Origin: Thermoplasmatota archaeon
Lineage (GTDB): Archaea; Thermoplasmatota; E2; DHVEG-1
NCBI GenBank assembly: GCA_030612095.1
Contig: JAUWOO010000023.1
Span: forward strand, 1-15,418
Reading direction: 5' to 3'
DNA length: 15,418 nucleotides
The notes beneath the pieces were generated by a model. It was not told the origin of the DNA. It searched no databases and saw only the letters and a list, made by a program, of their open reading frames with translations. The position numbers and the translations under genes are program-made. Shown piece by piece: positions 1 through 6,661 of this stretch (its first letter is position 1; each line of letters begins with the position of its first letter).

Positions 1-810
1 GTCATTTATCCTGCAGCACGATAATCCCCGTATGGTTCATGCACCTCATTTTTGGGTGCAGAAGGTGTACTGGTCCCTCTTTTGGAGGAAAACGAGTTCC
101 GTATGAATCCTGACGATATTAGGGAAAAGATAACTGATGAGACTAAACTCATAATAGTAAATTCTCCTCAAAATCCAACTGGCTCGGTTATGACCAAATC
201 AGAGATGGAAGATATTGCGGAACTAGCTGAGGAATATGACGTTTATGTGGTGTCAGATGAAATATATTCAAAAATGACGTACGACACCAGCCACTATACT
301 CCAACAGCGAGAGATGAGGCTAAGGAAAGAACCGTACTTTTGGACGGATTCTCCAAATATTATGCCATGACCGGTTGGCGTTTAGGATATATGGTAGTAC
401 CCTGTAAGATGGCAGAGAGACTTCAGGACTTTCTTGTCAGTGCTGTATCATGTACCGCAGCATTTACACAGTGGGCGGGTGTAGAGGCGCTGACTGGTGA
501 TCAAAGCTTTATTCCTGATATGATGGCAAGATTCAAGGAGAAAAGAGACAGGATTGTTGAAGGTCTGAATTCCATACCTCACTTTAGTTGTCAGGCGCCC
601 AAAGGTGCATTCTATGCCTTTCCAAACATTATTGAGACTGGTATGACCGCTCAGGAATGTGCTGACCATTTACTTTACAATGCCGGTGTAGCTACTCTTC
701 CAGGTACTGCCTTTGGTCCATATGGTGAAGGATATCTTAGATTCTCATACGCAACGACTTTGGAAAACATAGATGCTGCTATTGACAGAATAAAAAAATC
801 GTTTAAATAG
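1..810 (+). CDS. Class I/II PLP-dependent aminotransferase, 5'-partial, with an in-frame stop near the window edge
   Basis: This is the C-terminal two thirds of an aspartate-aminotransferase-like fold type I enzyme, which moves an amino group between an amino acid and a 2-oxoacid using pyridoxal phosphate. Visible motifs are NSPQNPTG (substrate/PLP contact), VSDEIY (Asp that holds the PLP ring nitrogen, and Tyr), GFSKYYAMTGWRLGY (catalytic Lys) and YLRFSYAT (Arg that binds the substrate carboxylate). The N-terminal domain lies outside the window. The same frame is open to base 1 except for TAA at 22-24. The residues before it (VIYP) and after it (SPYGSCTSFLGAEG) match the family in spacing, so the stop falls inside the conserved region where an aromatic residue normally sits. 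The TTG at 52 allows an open frame but is not a believable start, because a protein beginning there would lack essential parts. The gene is either a pseudogene or carries a sequence error. The amino-acid substrate cannot be told. Confidence 0.8.
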
Positions 811-1007
811 GGCCATTTGGAGGGTAACTAACTTTTAAATATTATTTGGATATTACAAAAACGCTATTATGCTATCTGGGGAATAGCTATAACCCTTGAT
901 TCTGCCAAGCAGCCCATTCACATATTCCATAATAAACGATAGCTAATGCTGTTAAATAGGAAATTGAAAGATAAAAATTATTTGCAAGCAAGTATGGAGG
1001 CTTTTAT
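811..1007. other. Intergenic region upstream of the hydrogenase operon
   Basis: This AT-rich gap of 197 bases separates the aminotransferase from mvhG. It holds a short hairpin at 871-887 (GCTAT, 7-base loop, ATAGC) and two copies of ATAGCTA at 883-889 and 939-945, the second just before the TATA-like box at 951-958. On the minus strand, 872-949 contains a short open stretch (with ...GRIKGYSYSPDSIIAFL) that reads like coding sequence but has no convincing start and no family I can name. It may be a gene relic. Confidence 0.4.
951..958 (+). promoter_or_regulatory. Candidate archaeal TATA box for mvhG
   Basis: GTTAAATA lies about 50 bases before the mvhG ATG. Transcription starting about 25 bases downstream would give a leader of about 30 bases that contains the ribosome binding site TGGAGG at 995-1000. 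The assignment rests on position and AT content only. Confidence 0.4.
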
Positions 1008-2006
1008 ATGGATAAGAAAAAGACAGATTCAAAAGATAAAAAACTTCAAATCGCGTTTTATTGGGCTGCAAGTTGTGGCGGATGTGAAATAGCTGTTCTT
1101 GATATAGATGAGGCAATTTTAGATGTTGCAGCTGCTGCAGATATATTATTTTGGCCGGTCGCAATAGATACAAAGTATAAAGATGTCGAGGCGATGAAGG
1201 ATAATACAATCGATGTATGTTTTTTCAATGGTGCGGTTAGAACCTCTGAACAGGAACACCTGGCAAATCTACTTCGCAAGAAATCAAAGATTCTTGTGGC
1301 GTTTGGTGCATGTTCGATTAGTGGCGGTATTCCTGGACTTGCAAACATTGCTAGCAGGGAAGAGATTTTTAAAACAGCTTATCTTGATAACCCATCTACC
1401 GAAAATCCTGATAAAACGATACCTAAAACCTCTGTAAAAGTGAAAGAAGGGGAGCTCACCCTTCCTGAGTTTTATGATACAGTAAAGACCCTTGATCAAG
1501 TAGTCGATGTTGATTACTATCTTCCAGGTTGTCCACCTTCTCCATGGCTTATAACTGATGCAATTGACGCTATTATTAAAAACAAGCTTCCTCCGAAAGG
1601 TTCTGTGCTTGCACCGATGAAATCTGTGTGTGATGAATGTCGTTTTGAAAAATCTGAGAAGAAAATTAAGAGTATAAAACGGATTTACGAGCTTGATAAA
1701 ATAGAGGATAAATGTTTCCTTGAGCAGGGTGTAATATGTATGGGGCCTGCGACACGAGCAGGATGCCGCGGTAAATGTATGGAGGGTAATATGCCATGTA
1801 CTGGTTGTGGTGGACTTCTTCCAAATTCTTTAGATCAGGGTGCTAGTATGATATCTGCTCTCGCTTCAATTCTTGGGGTGGAGGGTGAAGAAAACATGAC
1901 CGATGAAGAGGTTGATAAACTCATCGAGCAGGTCAAAGATGTAGTTGGAACGTTCTACAAATATACATTGCCTGCATCGCTTATTAATCGGAGGGTGATG
2001 AAATGA
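1008..2006 (+). CDS. mvhG: F420-non-reducing [NiFe] hydrogenase, small subunit (MvhG, group 3c)
   Basis: This is the electron-transfer subunit of a cytoplasmic [NiFe] hydrogenase; its Fe-S clusters carry electrons between the NiFe site of MvhA and MvhD. The protein has 332 residues. The N-terminal FYWAASCGGCE motif supplies two cysteines (C23, C26) of the proximal cluster, followed by FGACS and LPGCPPSP, which give the other two. The C-terminal half has a further cysteine set (CDEC, CFLEQGVIC, GC, MPCTGCGG) for two more [4Fe-4S] clusters. There is no twin-arginine signal, which agrees with a soluble group 3 enzyme. The start ATG has TGGAGG eight bases before it. The last codons overlap the mvhA start by four bases (ATGA), so the two subunits are translationally coupled. 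Confidence 0.95.
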   Translation: MDKKKTDSKDKKLQIAFYWAASCGGCEIAVLDIDEAILDVAAAADILFWPVAIDTKYKDVEAMKDNTIDVCFFNGAVRTSEQEHLANLLRKKSKILVAFGACSISGGIPGLANIASREEIFKTAYLDNPSTENPDKTIPKTSVKVKEGELTLPEFYDTVKTLDQVVDVDYYLPGCPPSPWLITDAIDAIIKNKLPPKGSVLAPMKSVCDECRFEKSEKKIKSIKRIYELDKIEDKCFLEQGVICMGPATRAGCRGKCMEGNMPCTGCGGLLPNSLDQGASMISALASILGVEGEENMTDEEVDKLIEQVKDVVGTFYKYTLPASLINRRVMK

Positions 2007-3460
2007 AAACCATTGTTATTGATCCAATAACCCGTCTTGAAGGTCATGGGAAAATCAGTATATTTCTTGATTCAAAGGGAGATGTAGAAAACGCCTACCT
2101 TCAGATTCCAGAGTTACGAGGTTTCGAACGTTTTTCCGAGGGAAGAAGAGCAGAGGATATGCCACAAATTACTTCACGTATCTGTGGTGTGTGCCCTGTT
2201 GCCCATCATTTAGCTGCTACTAAGGCTTTGGATGATGCTTTTAATGTCGAACCAACATCTGCAGCAAAGAAACTTCGGGAACTTTTGTACTGTGGATATA
2301 TTATCTACGATCATATTCTTCATTTCTATTTCCTAGGTGGCCCCGATTTTGTAGTTGGGCCTGATGCACCTCCCGCTCAGAGAAATATTTTAGGGGTTAT
2401 TGAGAAAGCTGGTCTGGAAGTAGGAAAGGAAGTTATTAAACATAGAGCATATGGTCAGAAAATAACTGCGATTCTTGGTGGCAAGGCAACACACCCAGTT
2501 TCCGGTTTGCCGGGGGGTGTTTCAAAAGGACTTTCAAATGATGAAGTGAAAGAGATCAAAGACATGGTGAAATCATGTATTGACTTTGCCAAGTTTTCAC
2601 TAAAACTTTTTGATGATATTATCCTTAATAACAAAAAATATGTCGATCTTATCCTTTCAGATCCATATATTTTAAAGACATACAATATGGGTCTTGTAGA
2701 TGAGAAAAACAAGGTTAATTTCTATGGTGGAAAAATAAGAGTTACCGATCAAGAAGGAAAAGAGTTTCTTAAATTTGATGTAAAAGGTTATTACAAACAC
2801 ATAGCAGAACATGTTGAGGAATGGAGCTATATGAAATTTCCATATCTCAAAAGCATTGGTTGGCATGGTTTAAAAGATGGTAAAGATAGTGGAATCTATC
2901 GTGTTGGTCCCCTTGGTAGGTTAAACGCTTCTGAAGGTATGGCTACACCACTTGCGGACAAAGAATATAAACGAATGTTTGAAACTCTTGGTAAAAGGCC
3001 GATTAATTCAACGCTTGCTTTTCACTGGGCACGTCTTATTGAACTGCTTTATGTCACTGAGCGGGCAAAGGAATTGGTAGATGATCCCGAGATAACATCT
3101 ACAAAAATCAGAAATCCCGTTGGCGAACCTGGTGAGGGATTTGGTGTTGTAGAAGCAGCGCGTGGAACACTTATCCATCATTATAAACTTGATAAAAATG
3201 GACTTATAGAAAAGGCAAATCTTGTTGTTGCTACAACAAACAATGCAGGTGCTATTACAATGTCTATTAGAGATGCGGCCAAAGGTCTCATCAAAAAGGG
3301 AAAGGTGGACGATGGACTTCTTAACATGGTAGAAATGGCATTTCGTGCTTATGATCCTTGTTTTGCCTGCGCTACGCATACACTTCCTGGTGGCATGCCT
3401 TTTGAAGTAAATATTTATGATAAAAACAAGAAACTTTACAAAAACATTAAACGACTGTAG
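2003..3460 (+). CDS. mvhA: F420-non-reducing [NiFe] hydrogenase, large catalytic subunit (MvhA, group 3c)
   Basis: This is the catalytic subunit that binds or releases H2 at a NiFe(CN)2CO centre. It has 485 residues. The N-terminal nickel-binding motif is RICGVCPVAHH (C61, C64) and the C-terminal one is DPCFACATH (C453, C456). A 26-residue tail beginning TLPGGMPF follows H459. Tails of this kind are removed by a specific endopeptidase after nickel insertion, and such a protease is encoded by the next gene. The start is fixed by the ATGA overlap with mvhG and by GAGGGTGAT just before it. In methanogens the enzyme works with MvhG, MvhD and HdrABC to bifurcate electrons between ferredoxin and a heterodisulfide. 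Only the Mvh part is seen here. Confidence 0.96.
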   Translation: MKTIVIDPITRLEGHGKISIFLDSKGDVENAYLQIPELRGFERFSEGRRAEDMPQITSRICGVCPVAHHLAATKALDDAFNVEPTSAAKKLRELLYCGYIIYDHILHFYFLGGPDFVVGPDAPPAQRNILGVIEKAGLEVGKEVIKHRAYGQKITAILGGKATHPVSGLPGGVSKGLSNDEVKEIKDMVKSCIDFAKFSLKLFDDIILNNKKYVDLILSDPYILKTYNMGLVDEKNKVNFYGGKIRVTDQEGKEFLKFDVKGYYKHIAEHVEEWSYMKFPYLKSIGWHGLKDGKDSGIYRVGPLGRLNASEGMATPLADKEYKRMFETLGKRPINSTLAFHWARLIELLYVTERAKELVDDPEITSTKIRNPVGEPGEGFGVVEAARGTLIHHYKLDKNGLIEKANLVVATTNNAGAITMSIRDAAKGLIKKGKVDDGLLNMVEMAFRAYDPCFACATHTLPGGMPFEVNIYDKNKKLYKNIKRL

Positions 3461-3472
3461 AGGAAAATATAG

Positions 3473-3949
3473 ATGAAGACGATCGTGTTAGGTATTGGAA
3501 ACCCAATCCTATCGGATGATGGTGTTGGAATTCATGTTGCAAAACAACTGAAACAGCACATAAAAGATCCTAATGTGACCATAGATGAGGCACTAACTGG
3601 AGGCATGAATCTTCTTGATCTGATCATAGGATTTGACAAAGCTATACTCATCGATGCAGTTAAAATGAAAAATGCACGGACCGGTGATGTAAAACGTTTT
3701 TCTATATCCGATATGTCGACTGCCCATTCTTGTAATCCACATGATGTATCCCTTGCGGAGGCACTCAAGATGGCTGAGAGATTAGGTGAAACTCACATTC
3801 CGCGTGAAATAGTAATTATTGGCATAATGATGAATGAAATGCCTTGCGAATTTGGGGAAAAATTAAGCGAAACTGTTGCTGCAGCAGTACCAAAAGCCGT
3901 TGAGATTGTTTTGTCCGAACTTGGAGAAAATTTGGAGATATCGAGATGA
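3473..3949 (+). CDS. [NiFe] hydrogenase maturation endopeptidase (HybD/HycI/FrcD family)
   Basis: This protease removes the C-terminal tail of the hydrogenase large subunit once nickel is in place, which lets the active site close. The protein has 158 residues, normal for the family. The family signature GIGNPILSDDGVG is at the N-terminus, and the three nickel-sensing positions known from HybD are visible as D16, D61 (in ILIDAV) and H90 (in NPHDVSL). It starts 12 bases after mvhA with an AGAGGAAAA-like ribosome binding site, so it belongs to the operon and its substrate is very probably MvhA. Placement between the large subunit and mvhD is unusual compared with the textbook mvhDGA order. Confidence 0.92.
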   Translation: MKTIVLGIGNPILSDDGVGIHVAKQLKQHIKDPNVTIDEALTGGMNLLDLIIGFDKAILIDAVKMKNARTGDVKRFSISDMSTAHSCNPHDVSLAEALKMAERLGETHIPREIVIIGIMMNEMPCEFGEKLSETVAAAVPKAVEIVLSELGENLEISR

Positions 3950-3993
3950 AATAAAGATAAATTAACATGAAAGTAAGTCTAAGGTGAAAAAAT

Positions 3994-4413
3994 ATGACCG
4001 AATTTGAGCCAAATATCATAGGATTTTTATGCAATTGGTGTTCGTATGCGGGAGCAGATTTAGCGGGGACTAGTAGGATGAAATATCCGCCGAACATCAA
4101 GTCTATACGTGTTATGTGTTCAGGTAGAGTTGATACTGTGTTTATTCTGGATGCGCTTAAAAAAGGAGCAGATGGTGTGCTTGTTGCTGGATGTCATCCT
4201 GGGGATTGTCATTATCAATCTGGAAATTATAAGACAAATAGAAGAATTAAACTATTGAAAAAACTACTGGGAGATATGGGCGTAGAGCCCCGGAGAGTGA
4301 GGTTTGAATATATTTCTGCTTCAGAAGGGCAAAAGTTTGCAAAAGTAGTTACTGATTTTGTTGATGAACTTAAAAAAATGGGTCCAAATCCATTGAAGAC
4401 TCTGCAAGATTAG
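3994..4413 (+). CDS. mvhD: Methyl-viologen-reducing hydrogenase delta subunit (MvhD), [2Fe-2S] protein
   Basis: MvhD is a small [2Fe-2S] protein that passes electrons from the Mvh hydrogenase to HdrA. The 139-residue protein shows the family pattern: GFLCNWCSYAGAD near the N-terminus, then VMCSGRVD, then AGCHPGDCHY, followed by a basic KTNRRIKLLKKLL segment. AAGGTGA about ten bases before the ATG is the likely ribosome binding site. A 44-base gap separates it from the protease gene with no clear promoter or terminator, so it is probably read with mvhGA. Unlike many archaea that have MvhD fused to or beside HdrA, no hdr gene is found in the window, so the acceptor must be encoded elsewhere. 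Confidence 0.94.
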   Translation: MTEFEPNIIGFLCNWCSYAGADLAGTSRMKYPPNIKSIRVMCSGRVDTVFILDALKKGADGVLVAGCHPGDCHYQSGNYKTNRRIKLLKKLLGDMGVEPRRVRFEYISASEGQKFAKVVTDFVDELKKMGPNPLKTLQD

Positions 4414-4422
4414 TTCTCATCT

Positions 4423-4456
4423 TGATTGATTTTGATTTCCATATTTTGTTTTCCAA
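4423..4456 (+). terminator. T-rich stretch after mvhD, possible archaeal terminator
   Basis: Several runs of three or four T (TGATTTTGATTTCC, ATTTTGTTTTCC) follow the mvhD stop within about 45 bases. T-rich tracts without strong hairpins are the common termination signal in archaea. Support is compositional only. Confidence 0.35.
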
Positions 4457-4467
4457 TATGTAAATTG

Positions 4468-4475
4468 TAATATAG
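4468..4475 (+). promoter_or_regulatory. Candidate TATA box for the malic enzyme gene
   Basis: TAATATAG lies about 46 bases before the chosen ATG at 4514. Initiation about 25 bases downstream would leave a short leader that still holds the GGGAGAT ribosome binding site at 4504-4510. Confidence 0.35.
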
Positions 4476-4513
4476 CAAAAAAAGATATCAGTTTCATCTT
4501 GGCGGGAGATGTT

Positions 4514-5863
4514 ATGAGTAAAACTGATGAGAAACAGTTGCTAGAGAAAGCAAATAAACCAGGTAAGGATGCAATGCGACTGCATCCATTTTATCGTGGA
4601 AAGATAGAGATTGTACCAAAATGCCGGGTGAGAGATTTTGATGATTTTAGTATTTGGTATACTCCAGGAGTTGCTGAGCCGTGTAAAGAAATTCAAAAAA
4701 ACCCTCTCAAAGTATATGACTATACAAATAAGTGGAATGCAGTGGCAATAGTAAGTGATGGAACTAGAGTATTGGGTCTTGGAGATATTGGTCCAGAGGC
4801 AAGTCTCCCCGTAATGGAAGGAAAATCTCTGCTGTTTAAATATCTGGGAGGTGTTGATGCATATCCTATTTGTCTAGACACAAAAGACCCTGATGAAATA
4901 ATTCAAGCAGTGAAATGGTTGAAACCGAGTTTTGGCGGTATAAATCTTGAGGATATTGCTAAGCCAAAGTGTTTCTATATTTTGGAGAAACTAAGAAAGG
5001 AAATGGATATTCCAGTGTGGCATGATGATCAGCAAGGAACGGCGACAATTGTCACTGCTGGGGCGATAAATGCAATAAAACTCGTTGGGAAAAAATTGAA
5101 TACCGCTCTTGTTGCGATGGTTGGTGCAGGTGCTGCAAATATTGCAATTGCTAGGGTTTTGATTGCTGCAGGCGTCAATCAAAAAAACATCATTATGGCA
5201 GATAGCAAAGGAATACTTCATTCATCAAGAAAGGATCTTGAGAAGGAACGTAAAACTAATCCGGTTAAGTGGGATATGTGCCTTAAATCAAATGGAGGGG
5301 GGCGAACTGGATCAGTTGGTAATGCATTTAAGGATGCGGATATTTGTATTGCTGCAAGCAAACCAGGTCCTGGAACTATTCTTAAGGAATGGGTGGGGAC
5401 AATGGCTGATGATTCCATTGTATTTGCAACAGCGAATCCTGTTCCCGAAATCTGGCCCTGGGAAGCAAAAGATGCCGGTGCGAAAATTTTTGCAACAGGC
5501 AGATCCGATTTTCCAAATCAAATTAATAATTCACTGGGTTTTCCAGGTATTTTTAGGGGAACTCTTGACGTACGTGCGGAAACAATTACTGATGAAATGT
5601 GCATTGCGGCTGCATATGAACTTGCAAAAACTGCAGAGGATGAGGGAATGGATGAAGAACGTATTGTCCCTACAATGGATTCTTGGGAAGTATTTCCTAG
5701 GGAAGCAGTGGCTGTTGGAATAAAAGCGATATCTCAGGGTATCGCACGTGTAAAGCCATCAAAACAAGAAATTTATGACCATGCCATGGAAATAATAAAA
5801 AAGGCTCGCGATGAAACACAGATGCTCATGAATCAGAAATTTATAGCTGAGGCTCCATTTTGA
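4514..5863 (+). CDS. NAD(P)-dependent malic enzyme (oxaloacetate-decarboxylating)
   Basis: Malic enzyme oxidises and decarboxylates malate to pyruvate, releasing CO2 and NAD(P)H. The 449-residue protein is a single-domain short (prokaryotic) form without a phosphotransacetylase extension. Seen in order are SIWYTPGVAEPCK (catalytic Tyr), LGLGDIGPEASLPVMEGK (catalytic Lys), YPICLDTKD, GGINLEDIAKP (metal-binding Glu/Asp), WHDDQQGTA (metal), the nucleotide-binding VGAGAANIAIARVL followed by MADSKG, and FATANPVPEIWP and GRSDFPNQINN near the C-terminus. I chose the ATG at 4514 rather than TTG at 4499 because GGGAGAT lies four to ten bases before the ATG. NAD against NADP preference is not certain. 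Its place between a hydrogenase and Rnf suggests a role in redox balance, which is inference. Confidence 0.93.
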   Translation: MSKTDEKQLLEKANKPGKDAMRLHPFYRGKIEIVPKCRVRDFDDFSIWYTPGVAEPCKEIQKNPLKVYDYTNKWNAVAIVSDGTRVLGLGDIGPEASLPVMEGKSLLFKYLGGVDAYPICLDTKDPDEIIQAVKWLKPSFGGINLEDIAKPKCFYILEKLRKEMDIPVWHDDQQGTATIVTAGAINAIKLVGKKLNTALVAMVGAGAANIAIARVLIAAGVNQKNIIMADSKGILHSSRKDLEKERKTNPVKWDMCLKSNGGGRTGSVGNAFKDADICIAASKPGPGTILKEWVGTMADDSIVFATANPVPEIWPWEAKDAGAKIFATGRSDFPNQINNSLGFPGIFRGTLDVRAETITDEMCIAAAYELAKTAEDEGMDEERIVPTMDSWEVFPREAVAVGIKAISQGIARVKPSKQEIYDHAMEIIKKARDETQMLMNQKFIAEAPF

Positions 5864-5880
5864 AATATTTAATCATGATT

Positions 5881-5888
5881 TTTAAATA
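5881..5888 (+). promoter_or_regulatory. TATA box placing the start codon of 5912 at the transcription start
   Basis: TTTAAATA is centred about 27 bases before the ATG at 5912, and no purine-rich ribosome binding site lies between. This is the geometry of an archaeal promoter that produces a leaderless mRNA. It is the clearest promoter in the window and a main reason for calling the organism archaeal. Confidence 0.65.
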
Positions 5889-5911
5889 GACCTGATTGCA
5901 TCCGCCCACTG

Positions 5912-6262
5912 ATGATTATAGGGAAGGGACGACTTATACCGCTTGCGGCAATGATTGTAATTTTAATTGGAGCTGGTTCTTCTGCTTATGTCTACGCAAC
6001 ACAGACTACCACAGACAATATCACTATTAATGGTCAGCAATACACCATTAACCAGATATTCTATATCGCTGAACAACGAACCTTTGACTCATTGAATTTT
6101 TCTGGAATTGCACTTGATGATCTCATCATAAAAACTGGTGTTGGGTGCCTAGAGTGCCATGAATATACCATAATTGGAGATGATGGATATCAGAAAACAG
6201 TAACCTGGGAGAACATACAAGAAGGTCTTCTTACCAAGGATGGTATGACTGTTTTCTACTAA
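5912..6262 (+). CDS. Small exported or membrane-anchored protein with a CXXCH motif, molybdopterin-oxidoreductase-like fold
   Basis: The 116-residue protein has a basic N-terminus and a hydrophobic segment at about residues 8-28 ending AYVYAT, which is a signal peptide or membrane anchor. The exported part shows the pattern FSGIALDDLI...YTIIGDDGYQKTVTWE, which resembles the small archaeal proteins related to the sulfite-oxidase (oxidoreductase molybdopterin-binding) fold. A CLECH motif at residues 79-83 fits a single covalent heme c site, but the pair of cysteines could also bind a metal or form a disulfide. Two N-glycosylation sequons (NIT, NFS) fit an exported location. The protein ends abruptly at VFY, where I would expect a further LP...V..I strand; a shifted frame just past the stop reads TKLPFD, so the end may be frameshifted. 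Function is unknown. Confidence 0.7.
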   Translation: MIIGKGRLIPLAAMIVILIGAGSSAYVYATQTTTDNITINGQQYTINQIFYIAEQRTFDSLNFSGIALDDLIIKTGVGCLECHEYTIIGDDGYQKTVTWENIQEGLLTKDGMTVFY

Positions 6263-6435
6263 ACTCCCATTTGACTAATAGGCATATCTCATATTGATTT
6301 TAGAAAGTAGTAGGGGAATTGTAAATGACCTGTAAAAATTTTAAATATGTTTAATGGATTCTTAAAGGCTTATTTGGCTTATGTGTGTAAAAAAACATTC
6401 AAAATTCATTTTTCTGAACGCTTTTATAGCAAAAG

Positions 6436-6466
6436 TATATGGAGGGTTTTGACAAACCATCATATA
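6436..6466 (+). repeat. 31-base imperfect inverted repeat (hairpin)
   Basis: TATATG at 6436-6441 pairs with CATATA at 6461-6466, and GGTTT at 6445-6449 pairs with AAACC at 6454-6458 around a TGAC loop, with a small internal loop (GAG against AT) between the two stems. It lies 45 bases before the ribosome binding site of the transposase-like fragment, so it may be the left end of a decayed insertion sequence. Confidence 0.6.
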
Positions 6467-6511
6467 AACCTCTATGCCCTTAAACCATACCTTATCTATA
6501 AGGAGTGAGAG

Positions 6512-6614
6512 ATGGATAAGTTTTAACAGTTTTATACTAAAGCAACATTATCAGAAAGTGAAAGGTCTCGGAGATCGTCTTGAATTAATCCGTAACTCCG
6601 CCCTTTTTAAATGA
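6512..6614 (+). pseudogene. Decayed 5' end of an IS transposase (IS5-like)
   Basis: AAGGAG at 6500-6505 stands about six bases before ATG at 6512, but the frame stops after four codons (MDKF). Dropping one T from the TTTT run at 6521-6524 restores a frame of about 30 codons reading NSFILKQHYQKVKGLGDRLE and then LIRNSALFK, ending at TGA 6612-6614. The LGDRLExI pattern after a short helical start resembles the N-terminus of IS5-family transposases. Family identity is by recall of the pattern, not a search. Everything beyond about 33 codons is missing and I see no right end of the element, so only a relic remains. Confidence 0.45.
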
Positions 6615-6637
6615 TGATAACGAGAATGAAGAGATGA

Positions 6638-6656
6638 ACTCGCGCGCCTCTCGAGT
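6638..6656 (-). terminator. GC-rich hairpin just after the rnfB stop
   Basis: ACTCG at 6638-6642 pairs with CGAGT at 6652-6656 around a nine-base GC-rich loop, starting six bases beyond the rnfB stop codon. It stands out from the AT-rich surroundings. It could stabilise or end the rnf mRNA, but no T run follows it directly on the minus strand, so a terminator role is unproven. Confidence 0.3.
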
Positions 6657-6661
6657 CTCGA

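Larger units (their letters stand above)
6263..6661. other. Intergenic region between converging genes, holding a probable IS relic
   Basis: About 400 bases lie between the 5912 gene and the end of the rnf operon, which point towards each other. The left half (6263-6430) is AT-rich with T and A runs (TAAAAATTTTAAAT near 6334-6348, a run of seven A near 6388) that could end transcription from either side. The right half carries the hairpin at 6436-6466, the transposase-like fragment at 6512-6614 and the GC-rich hairpin at 6638-6656, each listed separately. No intact gene was found. Confidence 0.6.

Noticed and set aside
5163..5723. 186-codon open frame on the plus strand inside the malic enzyme gene
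   Set aside because: It is a shifted frame of a clearly conserved enzyme and has no recognisable motifs or ribosome binding site.
6512..6526. Four-codon leader peptide (MDKF) with a strong ribosome binding site
   Set aside because: No gene follows on the plus strand for it to regulate, and the one-base shift to a longer coding-like frame is a better explanation.
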